Part shown: positions 34,395 to 44,517 of the stretch, piece after piece
Numbering within the stretch: position 1 is the stretch's first letter
How the letters are laid out: every line of letters starts with the position of its first letter
Origin: CAWBXL01 sp963837365
GTDB lineage: Bacteria; Acidobacteriota; Terriglobia; Terriglobales; Acidobacteriaceae
DNA: 64,000 nt
Reading direction: 5' to 3'
NCBI GenBank assembly: GCA_963837365.1
Contig: CAWIMW010000011.1
Location: 1-64,000 of the forward strand
Notes under the pieces: model-generated
What the model was told of the DNA's origin: nothing
Database searches by the model: none
The model's input: only the letters and a program-made list of their open reading frames with translations
Made by a program: the position numbers and the translations under genes

Positions 34395-36404
34395 CTAATT
34401 CGCAGCCAGCTTGTTCTCCAGGCGGCCAATCCAGCCTGCTTGAAATTCCGGGGCGATGGTTTTTGCCAGCATCAGGGCTTTTTCATAAGCCTGCTTTGCT
34501 TCCTGTGGGCGTTGCAGGGCCATGAGGGCATCCCCCAATATTGCGTTTGCGGCCACGGATTCAGGGGCGACACCTACGGCTTGCTGGGATTCGTTTAGCG
34601 CTTCCGGCAATTGCTTTGCGGCCAGATATTCCCTGGCATTTTGTATATGACTCAGAGCTGCCGCTTTGGGGATTTCGAAATGTCCCTGGAAAACGAGCAC
34701 TCCGTAGTCAATGGTGGCAACGGGGTCGATGTGGCGGAATTGTTCGTAAGGATTCAGCGGCGGAGCTCCGAACTCGAACCCGGAAAGATCGCCGGCGCTG
34801 ATCAGCACCGTGCCGTCAATGACCGGAGGCGCTTCGATTTTGGCAGTCGCCCACAGCGAGTCGTTGGTTGGCAGAGGCTTGCAAGGGATGCCGTAGTCGC
34901 GGAAATCTACCACGCCCTGGGCAAAGTATACGAACCAGCAATCTTTGATTCCGTGTTGGTCGAGGTAACGTTTTACGGATTTGAGCTGCTGCCCCCAGTC
35001 CGCGTTAGAGTCGGTCAGGTATTTGTAGGTCTGCGACGGGCCTCCCCAAAGTTCATTGGCGTAGGCCATGTAAGCGGGATAGGTGCGCGCTCCGGAGATG
35101 GCCTGAAACAACAACAGCCCCACAACTGCATAGAGCCAGCGGCGGTCTTTCTGGATAAATTTCCAGGCTACGCCGGCGAGCAGAACAAACAGAAACATGT
35201 ACATCGGCAGAATGTGGCGGAGGCCGATGTTCATTCTCGACCAGATGGCCACCAGCAGGTAAAAAATCGGAGGAATGGAAAGGAACAGAATCTCGCGCCA
35301 CGCGGTAAACCGCCGGGTGAAGATTGCCCATTTGGTCAACACGAGCAAGAGCAGGAGGGTAAGCGTGGATTTGATCAGGAATGCGACGGGGAAGTAGTAC
35401 CAGACTCCGTGCAGGTAAGTCGTCCCAAAAATAAAGCTGGTGTAGTAATCGGACATGATGCGGACATCCGCCAGGCCGTAGAGATAGGACTCCGGCAGAA
35501 GATGCCAGTGCGCCACCCAGGAAAGCAGGCGAATTTCATGAGGGCGGGAGAGGCCCTGCACGAACTGGCTGAAGGGAGGATTCAACTGCAAGCCAGCTTC
35601 TCGTGCCGGGTAGCGGAAAGCATAGAAGGCCCAGAGGACGGTAAGCGCAATTGCACCTATCCCCACGAGTGCAAGGGCCAGACGAACTGAGTATTTACTC
35701 CGGGAGAGCGGTTGATCGGATGCGTCTTTAGCGCGCATGACTTCGCAAAGCGATAGCAAGAACAGCATGGGGAAGACCAGGATGGCAGTGTGCTTGGTAG
35801 TGAGTGCCAATCCAGCCGCGAGGCCAACGATAGCCATGCGCCCAAGCGAAGGGGCTTTTACGTAACGATAAAAGGCGTAGACGGAAGCGAACATGAAGCA
35901 GGAAAGCCCCATGTCGGTGCCGACCACCGCGCCATGGGCGAGGATGTTGGGATCGAAAACCATCAATCCCAGCGCAATGAAGCCAGCGCCGGTGCCAAAC
36001 ATTTCCCTGGCAGCAAGAAAGACCAGTGTGGCGAGCAGCAGCGTCAACAAGGACGCAGCCATGCGGGCTCTCCAAATGATCTGGTTGAAATCGTTGTTGA
36101 AGATAAAATCTTTGCCGCCGAGGAACGCGTCGAGCTTGAAAAATCGCCCCTTAAGCTCCGGCATCTTCAAATCCATTGAGAGAAGAGGGATGGCGGCAAG
36201 CATTTTTACCAGAGGTGGATGCTCTGGGTTTAGCCCGAAATCAGCGTGTTTTAGCGACATGTAGCCGGCGAAGATGTGATCATCTTCGTCCCAGGTGATG
36301 GAGTTGCGGTTGGCTACGAATGCCAGTTGAAGGAATAAAACGGTTAGTAGAAGTGCGACTCCAGCTACGACCCAGGTGCGCTTACGGCTGTCAGGTAGAG
36401 TGAT
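34395..36404 (-). CDS. PMT/ArnT-type glycosyltransferase (GT39-like) with C-terminal TPR
   Basis: About 669 residues if started at an ATC at 36404, or 621 from the first ATG (36260). The extra N-terminus (VVAGVALLLTVLFLQLAFVA, then NSITWDEDDHIFAGY) holds the first membrane helix and the acidic catalytic loop, so the longer form is real. No ATG, GTG or TTG lies in frame there, but GGAGAA precedes ATC by 6 bases. 10-12 membrane helices and a TPR-like C-terminus (LPEALNESQQAVGVAPES...) follow. It transfers sugar from a polyprenyl-linked donor. Confidence 0.85.
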   Translation of the reverse strand: MTLPDSRKRTWVVAGVALLLTVLFLQLAFVANRNSITWDEDDHIFAGYMSLKHADFGLNPEHPPLVKMLAAIPLLSMDLKMPELKGRFFKLDAFLGGKDFIFNNDFNQIIWRARMAASLLTLLLATLVFLAAREMFGTGAGFIALGLMVFDPNILAHGAVVGTDMGLSCFMFASVYAFYRYVKAPSLGRMAIVGLAAGLALTTKHTAILVFPMLFLLSLCEVMRAKDASDQPLSRSKYSVRLALALVGIGAIALTVLWAFYAFRYPAREAGLQLNPPFSQFVQGLSRPHEIRLLSWVAHWHLLPESYLYGLADVRIMSDYYTSFIFGTTYLHGVWYYFPVAFLIKSTLTLLLLLVLTKWAIFTRRFTAWREILFLSIPPIFYLLVAIWSRMNIGLRHILPMYMFLFVLLAGVAWKFIQKDRRWLYAVVGLLLFQAISGARTYPAYMAYANELWGGPSQTYKYLTDSNADWGQQLKSVKRYLDQHGIKDCWFVYFAQGVVDFRDYGIPCKPLPTNDSLWATAKIEAPPVIDGTVLISAGDLSGFEFGAPPLNPYEQFRHIDPVATIDYGVLVFQGHFEIPKAAALSHIQNAREYLAAKQLPEALNESQQAVGVAPESVAANAILGDALMALQRPQEAKQAYEKALMLAKTIAPEFQAGWIGRLENKLAAN

Positions 36405-36521
36405 GGGAGTTCTCCGGCGCGAAAGTGATTAGAACGCGGCCCAATTGGGCCGGGCAAAGTATAAATCACAGGGAAAATAGAAGATCGAAAATTTTGTTGC
36501 GATAGCAGGCGGAGCCTTAGT

Positions 36522-39500
36522 TCATTTTCTTTTGACATCGTCTGGCAGTTTGCCGGATTGAGTCAGGTCTTTGAGGTTGATTCTTTGCACTTGTTTGGAA
36601 ATGTAAAAAGCCGGGTCGGGGGTGGGCCTCCCCAAGAGGTATCCCTGTACCTCATTGGCGCCAAGATTACGGATCAATTCCAATTGCTTGGGAGTCTCGA
36701 CGCCTTCGACGATGACCTGCATGTCGAAGTTGTGGGCAAGGGCCACCAGGGAATTGATCATGCCCTTGGTTTCCGGCCTGATTTCCAGCTCGTTAACAAA
36801 AGAGCGATCTACCTTCAGGGCATTGAAGGGCAATCTGGGAAGATAGCTCAGGCAGGAATATCCGGTGCCGAAGTCGTCGATAGCCAGGGTGATTCCGAGA
36901 GCACGAAGCTGTTTCATGGTATTGGAAGCACGTTCAGCGCCGTTCAGAGTGACCGATTCTGTAAGCTCGATTTGCAGCAGATTGGGTTTGAGGCCGGTGC
37001 GTTGCAATACTTCGGTAACTTCTGAGACGAAAGTCTCGCGTGCAAACTGGAGACTGGAAACGTTGACCGCGACCTGGATGGGGTCATCGGCCATGGCTTG
37101 CCATTTGACCGCTTCCCGGCAGGCCTTTTCCAGAACATAAACGCCGAGAGGGACAATCAGCCCGCTTTCTTCGGCGATGGGTATGAACTTGGCGGGAGAG
37201 ATTGCACCAAGAGTGCAATGGTTCCAACGTGCCAGGGCCTCGAAGCGCACCAGGCGTTCCGTGTGGACATTGAATTCAGGCTGGTAATGAACCTCAATTT
37301 CGCCGCGTGTTACAGCGCCGCGCAGTTGATGCTCCAGGTTGATCCGCTCGCGAACCGACGAGCCAAGTTCCGGAGTAAAGTACATCAATTGATTCTTGCC
37401 ATTGTGCTTGGCGGCATACATCGCACTGTCGGCCTGTTGGAGAAGGCTGGTCCCATCGGTCCCATTGTGGGGGAATAAACTGATGCCGATGCTGGCACTG
37501 ATGGTGATTTCGTGGGTGGCGATCAAGAACGGTGTGGTGATCGCCTGGAGCAAGTTTTTTCCCACCAATCCCGCGTCTTCTTTCGTGTTTAGTTTGCTTA
37601 ATATTACTGTGAACTCGTCGCCCCCGATGCGTGCCAGAGTGTCCGACTGGCGGACCCGTGATCCTAAGCGTTCTGAAACCTGCGAGAGCAGAGTGTCTCC
37701 TGTGGTGTGTCCAAAACTGTCGTTGACCAACTTGAAGCCGTCAAGGTCGACATACAGCACCGCCACCATGTGCTTCTCTCGTCCTGCCAAGGCCAGAGTT
37801 TGCGCAAGACGGTCTGCCAGCAGCCTGCGATTGGGCAATCCCGTAAGTTCGTCGGTCAGTGCCTGATATTCCAACTTGGCTTCCGCTTCACACTTGGCCC
37901 GATCGCGCTGCTCGAGTTGAGACAGCATCTTGTTGAAGCCAATACCGAGTTGGGCAATATCGTCTGCTCCGCGGACCGGCACCCGGGCGCGGAAATCTTT
38001 ATTCAGAGTTACTTCCTGCATGGCATTTGCCAGGTCGCGGACCGCCATTTCTTTTTGGGTGGCTGTTCTTAAGGCTTCGGTTTGCATGTGGACCCGGCGG
38101 CGAAGGTGCGTCCCCCAAATCAGTACGACAAACATTATCGCCAACACCATGCCGAGAACGGTAAGCGCATGTTGGACGGTCCACCACGAAGGGGGCTCCA
38201 AGACTTGTACATCTTGCCGCGAACGCAGCAGAAGGGTGAAGCCCACGGGATCCTGTAGCACCAGCAGGTAAAGCTTGCCGGGATCCACTTGAGCGGAACA
38301 CACGCCGGTCAGCTGTACAAAACTGCCTTCCTGCAACTCGGGAACCGGCCCGGAAGAGTCGGGAGCTTCGAGCCTGGCGTTGAACGTGACCGCCCCCGAC
38401 TGTAAGATCAGGATTTTTCCATCGAGCGTGTCCACAACACTTAGGACGTGGCCAGCGATGGAGACCAGTTGTGAATCAAACTGGCCGCGCGATAGATGCT
38501 GCGGCGTCGCGGTTTTCGCCTGAACGGCGGCATTATGCCTGACTACGCGAACCGTTGCATCCGTCAGGATTGGCGAGTAGCTACCGCTGACGGTGGCGTA
38601 ACCCAAGGCTTCGACAGAGTCCGCGAGTTGGAATTCATGCGTGTCACCCTGGACTTTCACTCCACCGCTGTCGTCCTGAAGATAAAAGAACCCCCGACCG
38701 ATCATGGTGACCGAGCCCTGCACCTTAACCCGATGGCTGAAATCGGCATTGGGTGAAAAGCGAAGGAGATTGATGACAGGAAGCGCGGTTCTGCCGAAAG
38801 GATCCCGCGGAGCGGCCTCCAGTATCTGAAGATCCTGTGTGGATGAAACCGACAGGTTGTTGCCGACTAATTGGCGGCGTGAATTGAATACGGTTGCCAG
38901 TACGCCGCGGATACGAACCCTGGCATCTTCCAGAGTGTGCAGATATGGCGCGTCTGCGAATTTAGGGCCGGTGTATACGTGGACCTGTCCAAATGAGGTA
39001 TACAGTTCGAAGGTCAGATGATTGGTTTCTTCGCCCAGCCTCATGGGGTGAATGACCCCTTCGATTTCCACATACTGCGAATCAAGAATTCCGGATGCGG
39101 CATCCCTGGGCATCAGGGCGATGGGGCGAGGCAGCTTGCCAGTCCCCAAAGCAAAGAACTTGGGCGCTACGATCACAGGTGCGAAGTCGCCTGGGTTGGT
39201 GATGCCGATGATGGTAATTTTCTGGCCCTTGGTAAGCGAGATCCGGCTTCCGGAATACTTCACATAAATGCCGCCGCTGGCGTCCTGGAAAAACAAGTGG
39301 CGCCACTCGGGGTCATTGTAGGTGACCACCCCCGTGACCCTTACCGGTAGCGCAGCACTGGCCTGGGCGGGATTGAGTCCGCGTATGGCAGCGACAGAGG
39401 TCAGTTCGCGTATGGTGTCGCCGGCATCTACCGGAGAATGGATTTCCTGGTCGTCAATCTGCGTTACCAGGGAATGCCCGAGGTCGATGCGCAAACCATC

Positions 39501-40403
39501 GATGTTGGGGAAACCACTGATCTCGACGGCGGTCCCTACCGCGGGAAGAGACGGTTCCGCAAGTTCACAACGGATCGCACCCCATTTGTCTTCCAGTAAA
39601 ACTGACGTTGGGTCGAGTCGCGCCGCGATGAGGCCGCGAATGCGGATGCGGTGTCCGGCTCGAACACTCGCATCCCGGTATAGACCTCGGATTGAATACA
39701 ACGGAGAAGTTTGCGGGGCCTTCTCTTCAAGTTGAATATCGTGGCTACTCTGCACCCACAGATGTTGTCCCAGAAGGCCACCGTTCGCGTTAAACGAGGA
39801 TTCACCAATCCCAATGATGCGTACTCTTGCATCTAACCATTGGGGGCCGGCACCTTTCGATTCGGATAATGTGATTGGGACCTCGCGTCCAGCGTCTGCG
39901 AAGGCGAGCTGTACTCGCCCCAGCTCGTCCCGCGTGATTTCACGTACTATCCCGGTGATCTGGATACGAAGGCCAGATTGTTCTTTCTCCGGAAGCGTTC
40001 GCAGTGTTGCCACCACCGGAGAGGCCGGATTAGGGGGTGTGGTGCCTAGGGCAATTTTCAGGTTCTTCAGTCCCACGCTGGAGATACCTCGCAGGGGATC
40101 AAAGGGACGCGTCTTGACACCTTCGACCTCAACTACCTGCCCGGCGCGGACTCCATAGTTGCCGGGATCCTGGTTAATGGCCACTGCTCCGGTAGCATCC
40201 TGGATCCAAAACCGTTTTCCTGGGGAATCCGCGTACGTTACAACGGCACGCAAGTGGACAACGGCGCCGGTTGGCAGGCTGGTGAGCTCGCGAATAGTAT
40301 TAGCGTTTGATGAGAAGTTCGGCCATGAAAATAGACCGGATGCAAATAAGGCGACACCTGCCAAGGAGATGGCAAACGCGACAATGCGAGGGCGGATTGA
40401 CAC
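36522..40403 (-). CDS. membrane GGDEF-EAL protein with about seven OB-like exported domains
   Basis: 1293 residues. A membrane span (10-28) is followed by about seven OB-like beta domains (30-735) with repeated openings such as VRVTGVVTYNDPEWRHLFFQ and VKVQGSVTMIGRGFFYLQDD. A second span (about 738-765), HAMP, GGDEF (RIGGDEF near 924, with RQSD I-site upstream) and EAL (FEALARWNH near 1054, NVSSLQF, LTES, IDDFGTGYS, VIVEGVET) follow. Both enzyme sites look intact, so it may make and break cyclic di-GMP in response to exported-side input. Confidence 0.9.
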   Translation of the reverse strand: MSIRPRIVAFAISLAGVALFASGLFSWPNFSSNANTIRELTSLPTGAVVHLRAVVTYADSPGKRFWIQDATGAVAINQDPGNYGVRAGQVVEVEGVKTRPFDPLRGISSVGLKNLKIALGTTPPNPASPVVATLRTLPEKEQSGLRIQITGIVREITRDELGRVQLAFADAGREVPITLSESKGAGPQWLDARVRIIGIGESSFNANGGLLGQHLWVQSSHDIQLEEKAPQTSPLYSIRGLYRDASVRAGHRIRIRGLIAARLDPTSVLLEDKWGAIRCELAEPSLPAVGTAVEISGFPNIDGLRIDLGHSLVTQIDDQEIHSPVDAGDTIRELTSVAAIRGLNPAQASAALPVRVTGVVTYNDPEWRHLFFQDASGGIYVKYSGSRISLTKGQKITIIGITNPGDFAPVIVAPKFFALGTGKLPRPIALMPRDAASGILDSQYVEIEGVIHPMRLGEETNHLTFELYTSFGQVHVYTGPKFADAPYLHTLEDARVRIRGVLATVFNSRRQLVGNNLSVSSTQDLQILEAAPRDPFGRTALPVINLLRFSPNADFSHRVKVQGSVTMIGRGFFYLQDDSGGVKVQGDTHEFQLADSVEALGYATVSGSYSPILTDATVRVVRHNAAVQAKTATPQHLSRGQFDSQLVSIAGHVLSVVDTLDGKILILQSGAVTFNARLEAPDSSGPVPELQEGSFVQLTGVCSAQVDPGKLYLLVLQDPVGFTLLLRSRQDVQVLEPPSWWTVQHALTVLGMVLAIMFVVLIWGTHLRRRVHMQTEALRTATQKEMAVRDLANAMQEVTLNKDFRARVPVRGADDIAQLGIGFNKMLSQLEQRDRAKCEAEAKLEYQALTDELTGLPNRRLLADRLAQTLALAGREKHMVAVLYVDLDGFKLVNDSFGHTTGDTLLSQVSERLGSRVRQSDTLARIGGDEFTVILSKLNTKEDAGLVGKNLLQAITTPFLIATHEITISASIGISLFPHNGTDGTSLLQQADSAMYAAKHNGKNQLMYFTPELGSSVRERINLEHQLRGAVTRGEIEVHYQPEFNVHTERLVRFEALARWNHCTLGAISPAKFIPIAEESGLIVPLGVYVLEKACREAVKWQAMADDPIQVAVNVSSLQFARETFVSEVTEVLQRTGLKPNLLQIELTESVTLNGAERASNTMKQLRALGITLAIDDFGTGYSCLSYLPRLPFNALKVDRSFVNELEIRPETKGMINSLVALAHNFDMQVIVEGVETPKQLELIRNLGANEVQGYLLGRPTPDPAFYISKQVQRINLKDLTQSGKLPDDVKRK

Positions 40404-40478
40404 AATTCCTTATCGGCAAGAGCATTGCAAATCTTTAATGGGATCGTGCTTGGTGGGTTAGTTCTGGTGAAGGGTTGA

Positions 40479-41066
40479 TTAATGCACTCGCCCCATTTTT
40501 TCGAAGGGCCAGTATCCAAATACAGCTTTGCCGTAGATAAAGCCTTCATTGACTGGGCCGAAGTTGCGGCTGTCTTTTGACATATTGCGGTGGTCCCCCA
40601 ATAGAAAATAGGTGTGGGGAGGAACCACAATCTCGGGATAGGAGCGATCATCAGCGTAATTGCTGGCAACGTAATCTTCGATCAACGGTTTATCGTTCAC
40701 GAAGACCTGGCCGGACTCAATACGTACGCGATCACCGGCAACCCCGATAACTCGCTTGATATAGCTAATGCTGGTGTCGTGGGGATAGTGGAACACCACT
40801 ACATCACCCGGCTCGATAGATTCAATGCGGTAAACAAACTTGTTGATGAAGATACGCTCTTGATCATCGAGTGAGGGCATCATGCTGGTCCCCTCAACTT
40901 TCACCGGCTGGTAAAGAAAAAAAATGATGAACGCGGCGATGGCCAGAGCAATGCCCAAGTCGCGCAGCCAAGTGGTGATGAACTTGGAGGATCGAGAAGA
41001 GAGTGGTCCTGGTGCTCGCGGCGTTTCTGGCGCCGCTGGCGTAGTCGGGCTGGGAATATCTGCCAC
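40479..41066 (-). CDS. lepB: signal peptidase I
   Basis: 195 residues. One N-terminal membrane helix (LGIALAIAAFIIFFLYQPV), then GTSMMPSL with the catalytic Ser, SYIKRVIGVAGDRV with the general-base Lys, and GDHRNMSKDSRNFGPV. It cleaves Sec and Tat signal peptides on the periplasmic face of the inner membrane. The N-terminal Pro/Ala stretch (PTTPAAPETPRAPGP) is unusual but the enzyme is complete. 75 bases upstream of the GGDEF-EAL gene. Confidence 0.95.
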   Translation of the reverse strand: MADIPSPTTPAAPETPRAPGPLSSRSSKFITTWLRDLGIALAIAAFIIFFLYQPVKVEGTSMMPSLDDQERIFINKFVYRIESIEPGDVVVFHYPHDTSISYIKRVIGVAGDRVRIESGQVFVNDKPLIEDYVASNYADDRSYPEIVVPPHTYFLLGDHRNMSKDSRNFGPVNEGFIYGKAVFGYWPFEKMGRVH

Positions 41067-41180
41067 TGGATTTATTTTAAACGGATCAAGGGCGAACTGA
41101 ACTCAGGTGTGAACCAGTATGGCACTGCGGTAACCATATTGCACGCCAGCCAAGGTACAATATTAGCGAGGCTCACATAT

Positions 41181-41633
41181 ATGTGGATGCGTGCAACGGT
41201 GTTGGCCAGTCTTTTTCTCGTAGTTTTTTCCCTGTCTTCTCCGTGGGCCGTTTCCCAGCAAGGGTCTGTGCCGGCTTACAATGCGGCGCCGCCGGCGAAA
41301 GGGAAGGTGTTGCCACCGATCCTTGAGAAGGAACAACTTTGGGGAGACAACGCTCGCTACGATTTTCAAACCCATGCGTACGAACTGGCCAAGAAGATTC
41401 CCGCGGTACTGCACCAACAGCCTTGCTACTGCTATTGTGACCGTACGGGGCACAACAGCCTGCATAGTTGTTTTGAAAACACGCACGGCGCGCAGTGCGA
41501 TATTTGCCTGAAAGAACTGTATTACGCCTATTCTATGAACAAGAAGGGCAAGACGGCGCGGCAAATCCGGCAGGGTATTATCAATGGCGAGTGGCGACCG
41601 GTGGATCTTCAAAGCTCGGCCAAGTTAGACTAA
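41181..41633 (+). CDS. exported PCYCxC-type protein
   Basis: 150 residues: signal peptide (MRATVLASLFLVVFSLSSPW), then QQPCYCYCDRTGHNSLHSCF, ENTHGAQCDICLKELYYAY and a basic end. The CYCxC cluster matches the PCYCGC-motif family (PF13798), small secreted proteins of unknown function, possibly metal or redox linked. ATG at 41181 starts the signal peptide. Confidence 0.8.
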   Translation: MWMRATVLASLFLVVFSLSSPWAVSQQGSVPAYNAAPPAKGKVLPPILEKEQLWGDNARYDFQTHAYELAKKIPAVLHQQPCYCYCDRTGHNSLHSCFENTHGAQCDICLKELYYAYSMNKKGKTARQIRQGIINGEWRPVDLQSSAKLD

Positions 41634-41882
41634 AATTCACGACCGGTACGTCTTGATGGTATCCAGCCTCAGTTGACGGCTGACCTATAGCGCGTATAAC
41701 CTTGCACCGCAAGGCAATAAGGCTAAAATTGGGTTTTCCACAAGCGGTTTTTCACACCCAGTGACTGGTGGTCACGGAAGATTTTGGGGCAGGCGACACC
41801 AAGGCTGTGAACCAGCTTGATGGGTTCATTACAAATTCAATAAAGAGAGACACTTACGAAGAATCGAGGACAAGTTCTCCAG

Positions 41883-42440
41883 ATGGCTCAGAAGACGCCG
41901 GCTAAGAAGACTCATGCCGAAGATCCTCATTATTCACAGGCTGTGCAAAACTATGAGGCCGGTCTGCGCGCGCTTCAGGACCGCAAATTCGACAAAGCGC
42001 GTACCCATTTGCAGAAGGTTCTCGAAGGGCCCAAGGAGTTGGCGGACCGCGCGGCGGTGCATCTCAACATCTGCAATCAGCATGCAGAAAAGGCCGCTAA
42101 TCAGTTCAAGACTCCTGAGGAACACTACGATTTCGCCGTCTCCTTGATGAATGTCGGCGATTACGTTAGTGCGCGTGAACACCTGGAAAAACTGTCCAAA
42201 CAAGTTCCCAAAGCCGATTATGTAGCGTACGGTTTGGCGGCCCTGGACTGCCTCACGGGTCACGTGGAGGATTCCTTGCGTCATCTTGACCAGGCGGTGA
42301 AGCTGAATCCGGTGTTGCGTTTTCAGGCGCGCAACGATTCAGACTTTCAGAACCTGGCCGAGGACCCCCGCTTCACCGAGCTACTTTATCCCGATCCCGG
42401 AGGGGAGTTGCCTCCGATGACGGATATATCCGGGGAATAA
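41883..42440 (+). CDS. TPR-repeat protein
   Basis: 185 residues with about four degenerate TPR units (NYEAGLRALQDRKFDKARTH, HYDFAVSLMNVGDYVSAREH, YGLAALDCLTGHVEDSLRHL). No signal peptide; acidic C-terminus. 16 bases upstream of the yvcK-like gene, so probably co-transcribed. Adaptor role inferred. Confidence 0.75.
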   Translation: MAQKTPAKKTHAEDPHYSQAVQNYEAGLRALQDRKFDKARTHLQKVLEGPKELADRAAVHLNICNQHAEKAANQFKTPEEHYDFAVSLMNVGDYVSAREHLEKLSKQVPKADYVAYGLAALDCLTGHVEDSLRHLDQAVKLNPVLRFQARNDSDFQNLAEDPRFTELLYPDPGGELPPMTDISGE

Positions 42441-42456
42441 GCTTCAGGACTCGCCT

Positions 42457-43566
42457 ATGGCGAATGGTTCGCCACGAACTTCACAACCGTTTCAGGACCT
42501 GCCTGGCGACGGCCGAGAATTACGTGTTGTTTCCATCGGCGGCGGGACTGGTTTGGCCACACTCCTCCGCGGACTGAAGGGTTACGTCAAAACTGCAAGC
42601 GAACTGGCCTCTCCGCATTACTTCGTAAATCCAGATCAACCGGCGATCAGTAATCTCAGCGCCATCGTTGCGGTGAGCGACGATGGTGGTTCGAGCGGCC
42701 GGTTGCGCAAAGAACTGGGCATGTTGCCGCCGGGGGATGTGCGCAACTGCATTGTGGCGTTGTCCGAGGACGAAACTCTGATGGCGCAGTTGTTTCAGCA
42801 TCGTTTTGAAAAGGGATCGGGGCTGGAAGGGCATAGCTTCGGCAATTTGTTTTTAGCGGCGCTCACTTCGATCACCAAGGATTTCGGCGAGGCGGTCCGG
42901 CTGTCGTCGGATATTCTGGCGACCCGCGGGCACATTTATCCGGCAACGGCGGCGGACATCCAGCTCGAAGCTTTGATGGATGATGGCCGGAAGGTACGGG
43001 GCGAAACCAAGATTACCGCCAGCCATGGGAGGATCAGGGAACTGGTGCTGATTCCTTCCGATGTGAATCCTTTGCCACAAACCCTTGCTGCCATCGAACG
43101 TGCCGATTTGATTACGGTGGGGCCGGGGTCGTTGTTTACCAGCCTTATCCCGAATGTGCTGGTGCGCGGTATTGCGCAGGCGATTGTGAATTCGCCAGCA
43201 AAGAAAGCATACGTTTGTAACCTAATGACGCAGGCCAATGAAAGTTTGGGGTTGACTGCGGCGGACCACATCCGGGCGCTGAATCGGCATGCGCAGGCAA
43301 AGAGATTGTTTGATTATGCACTGATCAACTGGGCCCCGGCTTCTGACAGAATGAAGGCGAAGTATGCGCTGGAAGGTGCGAACCAGATCGTCGCAGATAT
43401 TGACGCGATTGAAGAGATGGGTGTGATTCCGGTGCAGGGAGATTATTTGATTGAGGACACCGTGGTCCGCCATGCTACGGACCGGGTGGCGGAGGACCTG
43501 TTGGGATTGGTCTTCTCGCCAGGGAAGCATCCCGAGATTGCTCAGGGGCGTTCGACGATTGCATAA
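42457..43566 (+). CDS. yvcK: YvcK/CofD-family protein (gluconeogenesis factor)
   Basis: 369 residues. Signatures: VSIGGGTGLATLLRGLKGY, VSDDGGSSGRLRKELGMLPP, GDVRNCIVALS, TVGPGSLFTSLIPNVLVRG. YvcK proteins affect carbon metabolism and cell-wall growth in several bacteria and bind UDP-sugars; the family is homologous to CofD transferases. It is full-length and has no start anomaly. Confidence 0.9.
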   Translation: MANGSPRTSQPFQDLPGDGRELRVVSIGGGTGLATLLRGLKGYVKTASELASPHYFVNPDQPAISNLSAIVAVSDDGGSSGRLRKELGMLPPGDVRNCIVALSEDETLMAQLFQHRFEKGSGLEGHSFGNLFLAALTSITKDFGEAVRLSSDILATRGHIYPATAADIQLEALMDDGRKVRGETKITASHGRIRELVLIPSDVNPLPQTLAAIERADLITVGPGSLFTSLIPNVLVRGIAQAIVNSPAKKAYVCNLMTQANESLGLTAADHIRALNRHAQAKRLFDYALINWAPASDRMKAKYALEGANQIVADIDAIEEMGVIPVQGDYLIEDTVVRHATDRVAEDLLGLVFSPGKHPEIAQGRSTIA

Positions 43567-43660
43567 ATCCCGGTTGGTTAAATGATGTAACACTTAATAT
43601 TCCCGGATTCTAAACCTTAACCACAGAGGGCACAGAGTTACACAGAGAAAATCCACAGAG

Positions 43661-44362
43661 TTATTGCTCCCGTGCGGCACGTTCTAACCTTGCCCGATGC
43701 ACAATCTTGATCTGTTTGCGCTCTATTTCGATAATTCCCGCTTTCCTCAATTCACCCAATGCAGCCGTCGCGGATTCTCGATACACATGCAAGTGCTGGG
43801 CGATTTCCTGATGGCTCATATCGTGAACAAAGCCACCTTCCGCTTTTTCCAAAAGCAGGTTGGCGAGGCGGGGAATGAGTTGCCGGAATGAGGTTGCGTC
43901 CAGGTCCATGAGCACATGGACGAAGCGTTGGCTTACCAGGTCGAGCAGACGCCGCGTGATAACGGGATATTGTTCAAGAATGGCATCGAGCTGTGCGCGC
44001 GAAATTGTGCGAATGCGGGAGGGCTCGGTGGCCTGTGCGTTGCAGTGATACAGATACTGTCCGACGCACCCCATTTCTCCGAAGACTGCCGGCGGTGTCA
44101 ACTCAGCGATGATCAGCTTCTTCTTGCCGGAGGTGCGATAGGTTTGTACCGCGCCGGTTTCGAGCAAGAACAACAACTCGCCACTTTGTCCGGACTGGAA
44201 GAACACATGTCCTGCGCGGAAGTCCTGAACTTTGCTGCTTTCTTTAATTGCTTTCAAACACTCAGCAGGCAGTCCTTTGAACAAGTCCGAAGCAGAAAAG
44301 GAAGCCGCTTCCACAAGACTGTCGGCTCGCACAGGTGGTTTCCTGTTCGCGGGAGTTTTCAT
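43661..44362 (-). CDS. Crp/Fnr-family transcription regulator
   Basis: 233 residues. Cyclic-nucleotide-binding beta roll (FFQSGQSGELLFLLETGAVQ, FGEMGCVGQYLYHCNAQATE) and a C-terminal winged helix (MSHQEIAQHLHVYRESATAA, LGELRKAGIIEIERKQIKIV). Fnr-type Cys ligands are not evident, so an iron-sulphur sensor is unlikely. ATG at 44362 was chosen; an upstream ATG adds 12 residues. A repeat (ccacagaggg...) lies downstream. Targets unknown. Confidence 0.85.
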   Translation of the reverse strand: MKTPANRKPPVRADSLVEAASFSASDLFKGLPAECLKAIKESSKVQDFRAGHVFFQSGQSGELLFLLETGAVQTYRTSGKKKLIIAELTPPAVFGEMGCVGQYLYHCNAQATEPSRIRTISRAQLDAILEQYPVITRRLLDLVSQRFVHVLMDLDATSFRQLIPRLANLLLEKAEGGFVHDMSHQEIAQHLHVYRESATAALGELRKAGIIEIERKQIKIVHRARLERAAREQ

Positions 44363-44517
44363 CAACGCTTCACAATCGTGGAAACTGCATCCATGCACCG
44401 CACTGTGTAAGCCAGATTACACCTTATTTCGGCACCCTATGTCCGGCAACCTAATCTTAGGGAGTGATCCGGAACTTGAGTTCACGGTCAAATTGCAGCG
44501 GTTGTAAAGGAGACCTT

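Noticed and set aside
34611..35690. 359-codon plus-strand frame
   Set aside because: Lies antisense to the glycosyltransferase, which has consistent membrane helices and motifs.
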